Source of the DNA: Flavobacterium sp.
Lineage (GTDB): Bacteria > Bacteroidota > Bacteroidia > Flavobacteriales > Flavobacteriaceae
DNA: 64,000 bases
Direction: 5' to 3'
Assembly (NCBI GenBank): GCA_016721735.1
Contig: JADKHM010000019.1
Span: forward strand, 558,001 to 622,000
How positions within the stretch are numbered: position 1 is the first letter of the stretch; each line of letters opens with the position of its first letter. The position numbers and the translations under genes are program-made. The notes beneath the pieces were generated by a model. The model worked only from the letters and a program-made list of their open reading frames with translations. It was not told the DNA's origin and ran no database searches. Below, one piece after another: positions 53,301 to 62,782 of the stretch.

Positions 53301-55750
53301 ATTCCATCAGGAACAAATACAGCGGTTATTGAAAAGTTTGCGGTTGGTGTAATGGTAATTTCGGCGTTGGTGCTGGTCGAAGCTCCAGTCCAATTACTAA
53401 AAATATAGCCTGGCTTGGCAATGGCTTTGAGTTTGAGTGGGATGCCACTAAAATAAATTCCAGTCCAAGGATAAGGATTTCCGGTGATGCCTGGCGTTCC
53501 ATCTTTAATTTCAATGGTACTTATTTTTACGTAACCATGATTATAATTAGAAACATTTAAAGTCGCATTGATGTTTGATGAAATACTGAATTTAGAACGA
53601 ATGTGAGATCGTTGAAAAGCAGGTCTTTCGTTGGCGAATTCTTTTTCTTCATTTAGATGATATTGCCAATCACTATTATTTAGCGGCGCTTTCCATCGGA
53701 AGTATTGATCGGGCATTTCAGGCGCGATGATGGCAGAAATCTCGTCAATCTTAGCGACAATTCTCGTTGAAAGAAAGTTAGTATTCATCAAATCGGCAAA
53801 TCGGTTGATGAAGTCATTCTTAAAAGTTGTGTTTGCTAGTAATTTTCTCAAAATTAATGTAGACCAAGAAGGATTTGGACCGACATCGATTGTGGAAGTA
53901 GCGTCTTGAAGAGAATTGTAATTTGGATCGTCTAACGTACTATCCATGTCGTGAATAGCCCATCGCCATCTACCGTCATGTCCATAAGGCGCATTGGGTA
54001 CAAAGCCAGCCGTTTTTTTTCTCCAATAGATGATGTTGTTTCCTGGCCAATCGTCGTTTTGAGCAAAAATATTCGTAGTGAAATAGTCAATAAAATTATC
54101 AGTATCCATGCGGGTTTGGATATAGGCGTAGTTGGCATCGCTGGTAAATGTATTGCTCGAAATATAGCTATACATATTGTTATAGTCGACAGCATCACCT
54201 TCTTGAATAGCGCCCTGATTTTCTAACAAGTCAACCGCATCGATGTTATAAACCTGTTTGAAGTAGTTATTGTCGTACTTTTCACGCATGTTCAGCAATC
54301 CCCAGTATTCTCCATTCATAAAAACAACCATTGGTTGAAAGGACTCTGTTTCCATACGTAAATCCTTCACCAACTGATGATTCATGGCGTCTCTAAACAT
54401 CGTATTATAAAAGTCACTTCCGCCACTTTTGGCGCTTAGCCTTTCATAACTAGTATACGGTTCGTCGGCAAAGAATTTATAAGACATATTATCGTCCCCG
54501 AAATCAGAACGAGCAGCAATATTCCATGATTTACTTGGATAAACTCTCGAATAAGCACCACGAATTCTAATCCCGACATCTTGATTTATTTTTTCTAGAC
54601 CATTAACGAAGTAATGCATGTTGGCTTTTCGTTCGTTTTCGATTCCAGATCTTTCAAAATTTCCAAACTCACGATCAGGTATTTCATTCGGATTTGCGGT
54701 TCTCCAATTATCAAAGTCGACGCCAGCCACAGCAATACCATCTTCATAGTCATACAATTGATTTTCGGTAAAGCTAAAGGAAAGTACAGGAAGCGAATAT
54801 TTTGCTGGTCCTGAGGGCGTTATAAAATAATTCTTGGTCACCACTTTACTTGACAAAGCACCTGGCTTGATCACTTTTGCTCTAATAATATTTCCTTTAT
54901 AAATTGGTCCATTTGGGATATAAGGCGGTGTAAAATCATAAGTCGTTGACATGGCAGAAACCTTGTTTGCTTGAGAAGATCGATCAGCGATGGCAATCGG
55001 AGCGGAATATTGCAAGGTTGTAAATGAATTATAAAGGAAAGGACCAAATGCTTGTCCGGGGTTTTTTGGATATTGATTTTTATAATTATAAGTCGTTCCG
55101 CTTAAGTTGTTTTCGTCGGGCTCAGATCCGTCAAGCGTATACAAAATTGTAGTTCCAGGATCGGGTGAAGAAATGGTTAAATTAAATCCAGCAGTTAGAA
55201 ATCCAGAGGATTGGGAAAAAACAGGTGGGTTTAGTGCTTGAGAAAAGCCCGCAGTTGCATTTACTGCATTTGGCGTCGGAGTTCCAAAGAAGACATATGG
55301 TCCTGTGCCGTTGGGATATTTTCCGTACGAAATGTCGGCTTGCAAATTGGCAGCGGGAACTGTACTGATAGTCGTGCCCACAGTATTCGTAAGGTAGAGC
55401 GCTTCTCCTGAGGCACTTATTTTGAAGTTGGTGTGCAACGGGCTACCCGCCACAGATCTGTTTTTGTCGGATGCCCAAACAATCAAATATTGTCCAGCAC
55501 CAAGAGAAACATTTGGGAATGTCCATTTATATAGCAGCAGCGGGTCATCTGATAATCCGAACCCTAAAAGATTTACGCTAGTAGATCCGGTGTTGTATAG
55601 TTCTATCCAATCTTGATGCGAACTGTCTTCATCTTGAATAGATACATTATTTGATGCAAGAATCTCGTTGATAACAACAGTTTGCGCTTTTGTTTCGATT
55701 GATTGTACGGCGAAAAGTAAGGCGAGAAGCCCTAAAGTAATTTTCTTCAT
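50396..55750 (-). CDS. Giant CotH/Ig-repeat surface protein, N-terminal piece (lamin-tail + CotH + Ig repeats)
   Basis: 1784 codons with the true start of the locus. Signal peptide (MKKITLGLLALLFAVQSIETKA); lamin-tail (LTD) domain about 23-135 (INEILASNNVSIQDEDS, DWIELYNTGSTSVNL); chitobiase/CHB_HEX_C-like segment about 175-225 (TILYTLDGSEPDENN); CotH kinase-like domain about 330-620 with NDDWPGNNIIYW (near 568) and DGRWRWAIHDMDST (near 600); InlB-like repeat (GYIFSNWTGASTSTNAE, about 790); a jelly-roll-like region; then about nine Ig repeats. It breaks at 50432, where T is lost in CTTCCTGTTG. CotH proteins are atypical protein kinases; activity here is unproven. Confidence 0.88.
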   Translation of the reverse strand: MKKITLGLLALLFAVQSIETKAQTVVINEILASNNVSIQDEDSSHQDWIELYNTGSTSVNLLGFGLSDDPLLLYKWTFPNVSLGAGQYLIVWASDKNRSVAGSPLHTNFKISASGEALYLTNTVGTTISTVPAANLQADISYGKYPNGTGPYVFFGTPTPNAVNATAGFSQALNPPVFSQSSGFLTAGFNLTISSPDPGTTILYTLDGSEPDENNLSGTTYNYKNQYPKNPGQAFGPFLYNSFTTLQYSAPIAIADRSSQANKVSAMSTTYDFTPPYIPNGPIYKGNIIRAKVIKPGALSSKVVTKNYFITPSGPAKYSLPVLSFSFTENQLYDYEDGIAVAGVDFDNWRTANPNEIPDREFGNFERSGIENERKANMHYFVNGLEKINQDVGIRIRGAYSRVYPSKSWNIAARSDFGDDNMSYKFFADEPYTSYERLSAKSGGSDFYNTMFRDAMNHQLVKDLRMETESFQPMVVFMNGEYWGLLNMREKYDNNYFKQVYNIDAVDLLENQGAIQEGDAVDYNNMYSYISSNTFTSDANYAYIQTRMDTDNFIDYFTTNIFAQNDDWPGNNIIYWRKKTAGFVPNAPYGHDGRWRWAIHDMDSTLDDPNYNSLQDATSTIDVGPNPSWSTLILRKLLANTTFKNDFINRFADLMNTNFLSTRIVAKIDEISAIIAPEMPDQYFRWKAPLNNSDWQYHLNEEKEFANERPAFQRSHIRSKFSISSNINATLNVSNYNHGYVKISTIEIKDGTPGITGNPYPWTGIYFSGIPLKLKAIAKPGYIFSNWTGASTSTNAEITITPTANFSITAVFVPDGITDVSVPIYFWMMDGNIVNGAQLTSLNSTYELASNGVIQYQSCNTGYPTTNAGKSSMERRNNPTTINYRQTVNGNIPYATSDMKGLQIKQPFQSGGLENTMVFNFSTLGYKKIKFSFAGVDEGAASAIAIDYAVNAGTPIWITTGLTSSSLPLTAVYQLFEVDFSTISTVDNNSNFKIRLRFTGPNMTADLGNRVTFNNIAVDGVKIPLSYPSPNIFNVGTAITNLAPSTTRVMTSYSIAPSLPDGLTLNTTSGIISGTPTAASVATNYTVTGTYASGTETFVLNITVNDSAPTSLTYASPNIFTKGVGIATLTPTSSGGAVVSYSVSPSLPAGLSLDVTTGAISGIPTAITSVATYTVTAINSGGSTSFGVVITVKDLAPSALSYTSPNIFTKSVAIANLVPTSSGGAVVNYTVFPTLPAGLSLNNTTGVISGTPTTISGTANYTVTANNTGGSTNFGISIRVNDVAPSALSYNSPNIYTRGITITSLNPAVSGGAVTSYSISPSLPSGLSFSTSTGRISGTPTAIAATATYTVTATNTGGSTTFGVVITVNDIAPNALTYTSPNVFTRGTTISNLNPSVSGGIVTSYSITPSLPSGLSFSTSTGRISGTPTAIAATATYTVTATNTGGSTTFGVVITVNDIAPSTLSYISPNVFTLGSTIIDLTPIVSGTVLNYSISPVLPNGLSFETSTGIISGTPTAIAATATYTVTAFNSGGSTTFGVVITVNDIAPSALTYTSPNVFTRGTTISNLDPTISGGIVTSYSISPSLPSGLSFSTSTGRISGTPTAIAATATYTVTAFNSGGSTTFGVVITVNDIAPSALTYTSPNVFTRGTTISNLDPTISGGIVASYSISPSLPTGLSFSTSTGRISGTPTAIAATATYTVTAFNSGGSTTFGVVITVNDIAPSALSYISPNVFTRGTTISNLDPTISGGIVTSYSISPSLPSGLSFSTSTEEFQERQRQLRQ

Positions 55751-55868
55751 TCTATTTTGTTTTTGACAGGTTAAAAGTACGCCATTGGTAACGAAAGCGC
55801 ACTTTTAGTCGGTACAAAACAGAAAAAACCGTTAAACTGAAAATCTAATAAAGATGGGGCATTATAGC

Positions 55869-55921
55869 AAAAAAAGAGGCAATTGTATTACTATTAATTT
55901 TAGTAACACAATTGCCTCAAA
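55869..55921 (-). terminator. Strong terminator after the CotH gene at 55947-59333
   Basis: GAGGCAATTGT (55876-55886) pairs with ACAATTGCCTC (55908-55918), and the inner TTACTA with TAGTAA. On the minus strand a T run follows. It lies 29 bases past the stop codon. Confidence 0.9.
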
Positions 55922-55946
55922 AAGTGCAATTCTATTGAGAATTATT

Positions 55947-58900
55947 TTATTTTTTACTTATTTTTTTGATCTCGATTTTACCTTCAGTTTCTAATTGAAG
56001 TAAATACAATCCGTTTGATAATGAAGTTAAATCGACTTGTGAATTTTCTACTTTGCCTTCTTTTATTTGTTTGCCATCGATAGCGAAGATTTTGTAGTTA
56101 ACGAGACCAACTTGATTAATGCCCGCGACATTTACTACTTCAGATGCAGGGTTTGGATAAACAGAAAACAATTGAACATTATTTTGTGCTACATCCAATG
56201 TCATTGTTGTACCGTAAACCGCAATGTTATTGAAAGTAATTCGTGCGCCAGTATCTGCAGTCATATTTATTCCTGTAAAACGAAGACGAATTTTAAAATC
56301 AGGATTATTATTGGCTGTTGAAATAGCAGAAAAATCTATGTCATACAATTGATAAGTGCTGCTTAACGGCAATGTGCTCGATGCTAATCCAGCAGTCGAC
56401 CAAACAGGTGCTCCAGCATTAGTTGAATAGTCAATTAGAATCCCAGTTGCATTGGTCAACTCGTTGATGGCTGCAAAGGAAAATCTAATGTCTTTTTTCG
56501 CATTTGTTGGAAAGTTAAAGACCATTGTGTTCCCAAGACTACCGTTTTGTAACGGCTCCTTGATTTGTAACCCTTTCATATCACTAGTTGCAAACGACAA
56601 ATCATTGTTAGCAAGCGGAATATAATTGATATTTGTCGGGCTATTTCTGCGTTCCATTGAAGCTTTTCTCCAATTCACAAGATCGGTAGAAACAAATGGA
56701 TAACCAATCAAACAAGATTGATATTGAATCACGCCATCAATTGCACCCGCTTTGAATGTTGTGCTTAATGTTTCAAGCGGAATGTTGTTCGGAATCGCTG
56801 AATTCATCATCCAAAAGAATATCGGTTGACTTGTCGGTATAACTTCTGGAACAAAAACAGCAGTTACAGCAAAACTAGCTGCCGAGGAAATTGTAATTTC
56901 AGGATTAGTACTTGTTGAAGCGCCAGTCCAATTACTAAATACAAAACCAGGTTTTGCAATTGCTTTCAACGTCACAGGAATATTCGAAAAGTAAACGCCG
57001 GTCCAAGGATAAGGATTTGATGAAATTCCAGGAGTTCCTGGCTTAATATCTATTGTATTGATTTTGATATAACCATGGGCATCATTAGATACATTTAATG
57101 TTGCGTCAATATTAGATGTAATTCCAAATTCGGAACGAATATGGTCTCTTTGAAAACTCGCTCTATCATTGGCAAAGGTGCGCTCTTTGTTTAAAAAGTA
57201 CTGCCAATTATCGATGGTTTCAGGAGTCTTCCATCGCGCAATGTGTTCTTGCATTTCAGGTTCGATGACAGACTTCATACTGTCAATCATTTCTACTACT
57301 CTAGCAGGAAGGAACGATGTATTCATTAAATCAGCAAAACGATTGATGAATTCATTTTTATAGACTGGGCTAACCAAAAGTTTGCGCAAGATGAAAGTAG
57401 ACCAAGCCGGATTTGGATATTCAGGCCCGTTAGGTTCAGTTGCGTCCGCTAAAGAATTGTGATCCACATTATCATAGTAAAAACCAAACGTGTCATCCAA
57501 ATCATGAAATGCCCAACGCCATCTTCCGTCTTGTCCGTATGGAGCGTTCGGTTCGTAGTTCGCAGTTCTTTTTCTCCAAAATTCGATATTGGTTCCTGGC
57601 CAGTCTCCATTTTGAAGGTAGATATTAGAAATATGATAGTCGTTGAAACTATCGGTATCCATTTGCGTTTTGATGTAGTTATAATTAGAAAGCGTTGCCA
57701 TGCTATTTGAGTTCAAATAAGTCAACATTGCTTGGTAGTGAATATCATCTCCATATTCAGCTTGTCCGTTGCTTGCAATACCTTGATCAACTAAGTAATC
57801 TAGTTCTGTTGCAGCAATATTAAAGCGATTACTGAAAAAATGATCATCATACTTTTCACGAACATTTAAGATACCATTGTATTCACCATTGATGAACGTA
57901 ATTGTTGGTTGATAGGATTCGGTGATACAATTCAAAGATTTTACTAAATTATGGCATAGCCCATCTCTAAACAAGGTGTTGACAAAATCTCCACCTGAGT
58001 TTCTAAGCACTAAATTGGTAAAATGAGTATCGGTATTATCAGCGAAAAAGCCATAATTCATATTGTCTTTTCCATATTCAGCGCGGGCATACAGGTTGAA
58101 CGATTTACTTCTTGTAGATCTAGAAATACCTCCATGAATACGAATTCCGATATCTTGATTCAAGACTTCAGTTCCATTAACAAGATAAGTCATGTTGGCT
58201 GTTCTTTCGTTATCTCTGCCACGACGGTAATAGTTGGCATTTCCTTCTTCATAGGTTGGATCTACATCTGGATTTGCAGCGCGCCAGTTATCAAAGTCTA
58301 CACCCGCAACGCTAATTCCAGAATTATAATCGAATAATTTATTCTCGTCGATACTTAGCGACAAGATCGGTAAAGTAAAGCGATTGGTTCCTAGAGGAGA
58401 AATATAATAAGTTCTTGTTTCTGTTTGACTGTCTAAAGCACCAGCTTTGACTAATTTCGCACGAACGATAGTTCCTTTAAAAATAGGGCTTGCAGGAATA
58501 TAGGTCGGGTCAAACGAATAAGTCGTTGACATAGCAGCAATCTTATTAGGAAGTGCTGTTCGATCTGCAATTGGCAAAGGCGTGCTGTACTGAAAGGTCC
58601 TGAAAGTATTAGATAATAACGAACCGATTGGTTGTGCGGTACTCACTTCTTGGTATTGATTTTTATAGCTGTATGTGGTTCCTCCAATATTAGATAATTG
58701 AGGTTCTGAGCCATCAAGAGTATATAAGATAGTTGCACCTGGAACGGTTGTAGACAATGTTAGATTAAACGAGGTTGTCAATACAGCAGAATCCTGTGAG
58801 AAAGTTGGCGGAGATAAAGCCTCAGTATAAGCGGTATTTCCGTTAGCTGCGGCTGGTGTTATAACATTAAAGAATCTAAAAGCGCCAGTACCGTTCGGAG

Positions 58901-59333
58901 TACGGCCATAAGAGATGTTTTGAAGCAAGACCGGAGTAGTTACAGAATCTAAAGTCAATCCACCGGCATTGGTAATTAGAATTGTTTCACCATTGGAACT
59001 TAGCTTAAAATTAGTATGTAGAGGGTTTCCTGCGTCAGCACGATCTTTATCAGAACACCAAATGAGCAAGTATTGTCCTGCGCCAATTGAAACAGCAGGG
59101 AATGTCCATTTAAAAGGAAGTGTAGGATCGTCGCTTAAACCAAATCCATCAAGGTTTACAGTGGAAGCGCCATTGTTTCTGATTTCTACCCAATCTTGGT
59201 AGGAACCGTCTTCATCTTGATTGACAATTGTGTTAGCTTCTAAAATTTCGTTGATCGTAATGCTTTGACTTGAGGCGACAATAGGTGTAAGAAGTAAAAG
59301 CAAAGTGATAAAAAACGGGGTAATTTTTTTCAT
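55947..59333 (-). CDS. Secreted CotH kinase-like / lamin-tail protein with T9SS sorting domain
   Basis: 1128 residues, a paralogue of the N-terminal half of the giant protein next door. Signal peptide (1-22); LTD domain about 23-135 (INEILEANTIVNQDEDGS, DWVEIRNNGAS); chitobiase-like piece (TILYTLDGSEPQLSN, near 205); CotH-like domain about 330-640 with NGDWPGTNIEFW (near 575) and DGRWRWAFHDLDDTFG (near 605); InlB-like repeat GFVFSNWTGASTSTNPE; jelly-roll-like region with TSDMKGLQIKEP; and a type A T9SS tail (VYPNPASEVVNV to the end). No Ig array. It should be a surface protein; substrate and kinase activity are unknown. Same direction as the giant gene, 196 bases upstream of it, with its own terminator. 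Confidence 0.9.
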   Translation of the reverse strand: MKKITPFFITLLLLLTPIVASSQSITINEILEANTIVNQDEDGSYQDWVEIRNNGASTVNLDGFGLSDDPTLPFKWTFPAVSIGAGQYLLIWCSDKDRADAGNPLHTNFKLSSNGETILITNAGGLTLDSVTTPVLLQNISYGRTPNGTGAFRFFNVITPAAANGNTAYTEALSPPTFSQDSAVLTTSFNLTLSTTVPGATILYTLDGSEPQLSNIGGTTYSYKNQYQEVSTAQPIGSLLSNTFRTFQYSTPLPIADRTALPNKIAAMSTTYSFDPTYIPASPIFKGTIVRAKLVKAGALDSQTETRTYYISPLGTNRFTLPILSLSIDENKLFDYNSGISVAGVDFDNWRAANPDVDPTYEEGNANYYRRGRDNERTANMTYLVNGTEVLNQDIGIRIHGGISRSTRSKSFNLYARAEYGKDNMNYGFFADNTDTHFTNLVLRNSGGDFVNTLFRDGLCHNLVKSLNCITESYQPTITFINGEYNGILNVREKYDDHFFSNRFNIAATELDYLVDQGIASNGQAEYGDDIHYQAMLTYLNSNSMATLSNYNYIKTQMDTDSFNDYHISNIYLQNGDWPGTNIEFWRKRTANYEPNAPYGQDGRWRWAFHDLDDTFGFYYDNVDHNSLADATEPNGPEYPNPAWSTFILRKLLVSPVYKNEFINRFADLMNTSFLPARVVEMIDSMKSVIEPEMQEHIARWKTPETIDNWQYFLNKERTFANDRASFQRDHIRSEFGITSNIDATLNVSNDAHGYIKINTIDIKPGTPGISSNPYPWTGVYFSNIPVTLKAIAKPGFVFSNWTGASTSTNPEITISSAASFAVTAVFVPEVIPTSQPIFFWMMNSAIPNNIPLETLSTTFKAGAIDGVIQYQSCLIGYPFVSTDLVNWRKASMERRNSPTNINYIPLANNDLSFATSDMKGLQIKEPLQNGSLGNTMVFNFPTNAKKDIRFSFAAINELTNATGILIDYSTNAGAPVWSTAGLASSTLPLSSTYQLYDIDFSAISTANNNPDFKIRLRFTGINMTADTGARITFNNIAVYGTTMTLDVAQNNVQLFSVYPNPASEVVNVAGINQVGLVNYKIFAIDGKQIKEGKVENSQVDLTSLSNGLYLLQLETEGKIEIKKISKK

Positions 59334-59407
59334 GACTTTTTTAAAGTATTGATTAATAAGGCGGTGAAATTATATAATTGTTAATAAACAGCGATATAAT
59401 ATCGATA

Positions 59408-59415
59408 CAAAGCTA
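59408..59415 (-). promoter_or_regulatory. Candidate -7 promoter box for the CotH gene
   Basis: Minus strand TAGCTTTG fits TAnnTTTG exactly, 74 bases before the start codon. Confidence 0.35.
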
Positions 59416-60089
59416 AAATTCTCTTTGAAATGCAGAAATTTTAAAAAAAAACAAATTTCTTAACGGTTTTCATATTGGTGTTTTAGAATCTAAGAGGACA
59501 TTTTAAAAGAGCTTTAATCGTAGATTGACCTATGGAAAAATTAGAATAAGCTCAAAACAATTCGCTATTTAAAGATAAGAACAGGATAACGATGTTAGAT
59601 CGTAAACGAGAATAACACCATTTTTTTGCGTATCCGCTACAATGTTTATGTTATAATTTCTTTTATAATGCAGTACATTTTAAAATATAACATTTGAATT
59701 TAGAATCATGTTTGATTGCTTTTAGACGAATATTTCCAACGCTGCATTTACTTTATTTCAGATCAACTTAGAGATAAAAAACATATATTTGCGCGCTAGA
59801 AGATGTTATATGTTTGACTTAGAATAGCGTGAGCGCGCGTCAAGCCAAACTACTATTAATTCAAGTAAGCAAGTGAAATTGCTCTAAAGATAAATCAAGT
59901 TTTTTGAAACTTTCAAATACAAAAGATACAGTAATAGATATCTAGTTATTTTACTTGAAAGTAGTGGAACAATACACAAAGTAAATGTACGAAACTGTTT
60001 TTTAAGACTTCAAATATTGCTTTGATGTTGACATTTTAATAACCTAAACACAACATGCAGTCCGAAAATATTAACCAATAACCAAATAA
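59416..60089. other. Long AT-rich gap before the C5-epimerase-like gene
   Basis: No convincing frame, RNA gene or strong inverted repeat. It must hold the promoter of the epimerase-flippase-glycosyltransferase run. Two GCGCGC stretches (near 59791 and 59833) are GC-rich islets in an AT-rich background. Confidence 0.5.
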
Positions 60090-61529
60090 ATGAAATTTTT
60101 TCAACTCTTTTTTATGTTGTTTATATGTGCCAGTTGTACTCCCCAAGATGGTACAGGAGGCGAGTCGATTGGTGAAGTACCGATCTTTCCCTTTGTCAAT
60201 GGAAATGTGGAGAAATTTAATAATGTTTTTCGTGATTCGAATGGTATTCCAATGTTGCAATATGAAAATCAACATCACTATTATCCCATTCAATATACCC
60301 AAATAGGATTATTTTATTATGCTGATTATCTAGAAACTAAAAGTCTCGGCAGTAAAGTGAATTTCTTAAAAATCGCAAATTTTATTACGCAAAATATAGT
60401 TTACATTGATGATTTTGCAGTTTTGCAATATGACTTTGTTGTCAAGCCATATAGATTAAATCCACCGTGTGCCTCATCGATGGCTCAAGGATTTGGGATC
60501 GGAATAATGATAGAAGCATATTCCTTAACAAAGGATAGAAAGTATTTAGGTGTTGCAAAAAAAATGGTAAAATCTTTTGGGGCAACTATTCAAGAGGGCG
60601 GCGTTCAAAGTAATTGGGGGAACACGGCTTTTTATGAAGAATATGCAGATCCAAATTCCCATGTTTTGAATGGTTATTTGTTTTCGCTATCGGGATTATA
60701 TTATTATTACAAGACAACAGGAGACCTAGAAGCTAAGAAGTATTTTGATATTGGAATAAATAGTTTAAAAACAAAAATACACGAATATGATGCTTCGTTT
60801 ACAAGTTTTTACAGCAAAGTAAACTATGATCAACCTGCCTATGCATCTGCCATCAATGAAGACCCAGATCATTACCATGAATTGGTAATATACCAGTTAT
60901 TGACACTCTTTGATTGGACAAAAGAAAGTATTTTTAGAGAATATGCACACAAATTTCTTAAGTATGACACAGGAAAAGTTACGGATTTTTATAATGTAAA
61001 TAAATTTGTAGAAATTAAGGCGTCTAGCACTATAGAACCAATAAATTACGGTGTTAACAAATTAGATGATGAGTTATGGAGTTGGGGAAATTATTGGAGT
61101 ACAAATCAAATCGGGGCTGAATTAACTATAAAATTCAGTACTTTAAACATCGACCCTACAAATGCAGAAGCCACAAGAGAGGATAAAAAAACCGTGGAGG
61201 CTATTTCTTTCTATTCTACAAAAGAAAACGCATCGCCTAAAAACTTTGAAATTTATTACTTAGATCAAAATAATAATTGGATAAAACACTGCGATGCCTA
61301 TCAAATGACTATGCGAAATAGAAATTATTATAAGACAGATGATTTCGAGACATTTATTGATACTTACTATCTACCTTCTACCATTTCAACAAAGGAGCTG
61401 AAAATAAAATTTCTTGATTTTAGGGATGATCAAATGATTGCATTGCGAGAAATAAATGTTCATTATGATAGAAGCAGCGAACTAAACTTTATTGAACAAA
61501 TAGCTAGAAAAAACAATCCTTTTAAATGA
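60090..61529 (+). CDS. D-glucuronyl C5-epimerase family lipoprotein
   Basis: 479 residues. A lipoprotein signal (MKFFQLFFMLFICASC, Cys16). The (alpha/alpha) barrel-like middle contains NPPCASSMAQGFGIGIMIEAYSLT (about residue 129), EGGVQSNWGNTAFYEEYADPNSHVLNGYLFSLSGLYYYY (about 170-210), the hallmark of the C5-epim_C domain (M-A-Q-G; E-E-Y; V-L-N-G-x-x-F-S-L-x-G-L-Y). The last 170 residues are strand-rich and discoidin-like (SWGNYWSTNQIGAELTIKFS). In eukaryotes this fold flips glucuronate to iduronate in heparan sulfate. Here it probably acts on uronic acid in a polymer outside the inner membrane. Overlaps the flippase gene by 4 bases. Confidence 0.78.
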   Translation: MKFFQLFFMLFICASCTPQDGTGGESIGEVPIFPFVNGNVEKFNNVFRDSNGIPMLQYENQHHYYPIQYTQIGLFYYADYLETKSLGSKVNFLKIANFITQNIVYIDDFAVLQYDFVVKPYRLNPPCASSMAQGFGIGIMIEAYSLTKDRKYLGVAKKMVKSFGATIQEGGVQSNWGNTAFYEEYADPNSHVLNGYLFSLSGLYYYYKTTGDLEAKKYFDIGINSLKTKIHEYDASFTSFYSKVNYDQPAYASAINEDPDHYHELVIYQLLTLFDWTKESIFREYAHKFLKYDTGKVTDFYNVNKFVEIKASSTIEPINYGVNKLDDELWSWGNYWSTNQIGAELTIKFSTLNIDPTNAEATREDKKTVEAISFYSTKENASPKNFEIYYLDQNNNWIKHCDAYQMTMRNRNYYKTDDFETFIDTYYLPSTISTKELKIKFLDFRDDQMIALREINVHYDRSSELNFIEQIARKNNPFK

Positions 61530-62782
61530 CATCAAATTTCTTAAGAAAGATTTTCTTAAATAATATTTCGCAAGGTCTTCAGTTTGGGTCCAGATGGTTT
61601 TTGTCTATCATATTATTAAAAACGCTCAGCATTAATATGTTTGCGGTTTTTTCTTTTGTTTTTTCAATCTCTAATTTTATGGTCGCCATACTTCCTTTTG
61701 GAAGCCCAGTTTATTTGATAAATAAATCGGAGCAATCGAAGAAAGGGTATCAAGAATTGGCAAATTCTATTAGTATTATCTTGTTTTTGTTTTTTGTGTC
61801 ATTGGTGACGTTCTTAATCTATATTGTTCTAGTAAATCCACAACTACCAAACAAAGATTTGATTCCGCTTGGTTTAGTGTTAAGTCTGATATTAAGTATT
61901 AATGCAATTATTTTTTCTTTTATAAAAGGAATTGGTAATTTTTCCTTTGAACTTAAGATATTCAGCGTTTTTTCATTATTGGTTTTACTATTATGTGCAT
62001 ATTTATATTTCGTCGGTCCCATTTCCGTCATGTTGATTCTTCTAATTTTAATTTTTGTAAATGCCTTGATGCTTCGGTTGGCAATGAAATTTTCAAGCGA
62101 ACTAGATTTCAAGCAACTCTATTCGAACATTAATTTTACCACACAAAGTCTTAAGAATAGTTTTTATAGAAGATTTTACTTTGGCTTGCAAGAAATTGTA
62201 ACGGCAATTTACTCTCAAGGAGGAATGTTGATTCTGTTTTACGTTATAAGCAACAAAGTTTATGGCGAATATAGAGCATTGCTAATTTTGATAGCGCCAT
62301 TTGCCTTAGTAAATGTAGCCGTTTCGCAAGTACTATTAAGTCACCTAAAGTCAGTTCCTACCGACAAAATACGACCTGCATTTAGGAAACTACACTTTCC
62401 ATTTTCAGCACTCTTATTAGTAGGATTATTGGGAATCTATTTTTTTGGAGAACCCATCATCAAACTAATTACAGGTTTGGAATATAATGAAGAAATTCAA
62501 AAATCATTAGTTTGTTTATTAACTATTATCTTTACCAGCTTTTTGTGTTCTGGCTATGAAATGATGCTTGTTTTGTTAAACAAACAAAAGCAACGATTTT
62601 ATATCATGTTGGCTGGAGCCCTAACAAATATTATTTCGATAGTGCTACTTTTACCAAAATTTGGCTTATTTGGAGCCATTATGACCAATACACTTTCGAA
62701 CATTGTGGTGTTTATTCTAATTATAATAGTTGCTGAAAGGCATTTTTCGAAACAAGATGAATATAGCAATAATAACATCTAG
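61526..62782 (+). CDS. Wzx-like polysaccharide flippase
   Basis: 418 residues with about 12 hydrophobic segments and short loops, the pattern of the MATE-like polysaccharide transporter superfamily (O-antigen/teichoic acid flippases). The N-terminal NNISQGLQFGSRWFLSIILLKTLSINMFAVFSFVFS and C-terminal LVLLNKQKQRFYIMLAGALTNIISIVLLLPKFGLFGAIMTNTLSNIV are typical. It should move lipid-linked repeat units across the inner membrane. Starts 4 bases inside the epimerase gene and overlaps the glycosyltransferase by 26. Confidence 0.88.
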   Translation: MTSNFLRKIFLNNISQGLQFGSRWFLSIILLKTLSINMFAVFSFVFSISNFMVAILPFGSPVYLINKSEQSKKGYQELANSISIILFLFFVSLVTFLIYIVLVNPQLPNKDLIPLGLVLSLILSINAIIFSFIKGIGNFSFELKIFSVFSLLVLLLCAYLYFVGPISVMLILLILIFVNALMLRLAMKFSSELDFKQLYSNINFTTQSLKNSFYRRFYFGLQEIVTAIYSQGGMLILFYVISNKVYGEYRALLILIAPFALVNVAVSQVLLSHLKSVPTDKIRPAFRKLHFPFSALLLVGLLGIYFFGEPIIKLITGLEYNEEIQKSLVCLLTIIFTSFLCSGYEMMLVLLNKQKQRFYIMLAGALTNIISIVLLLPKFGLFGAIMTNTLSNIVVFILIIIVAERHFSKQDEYSNNNI

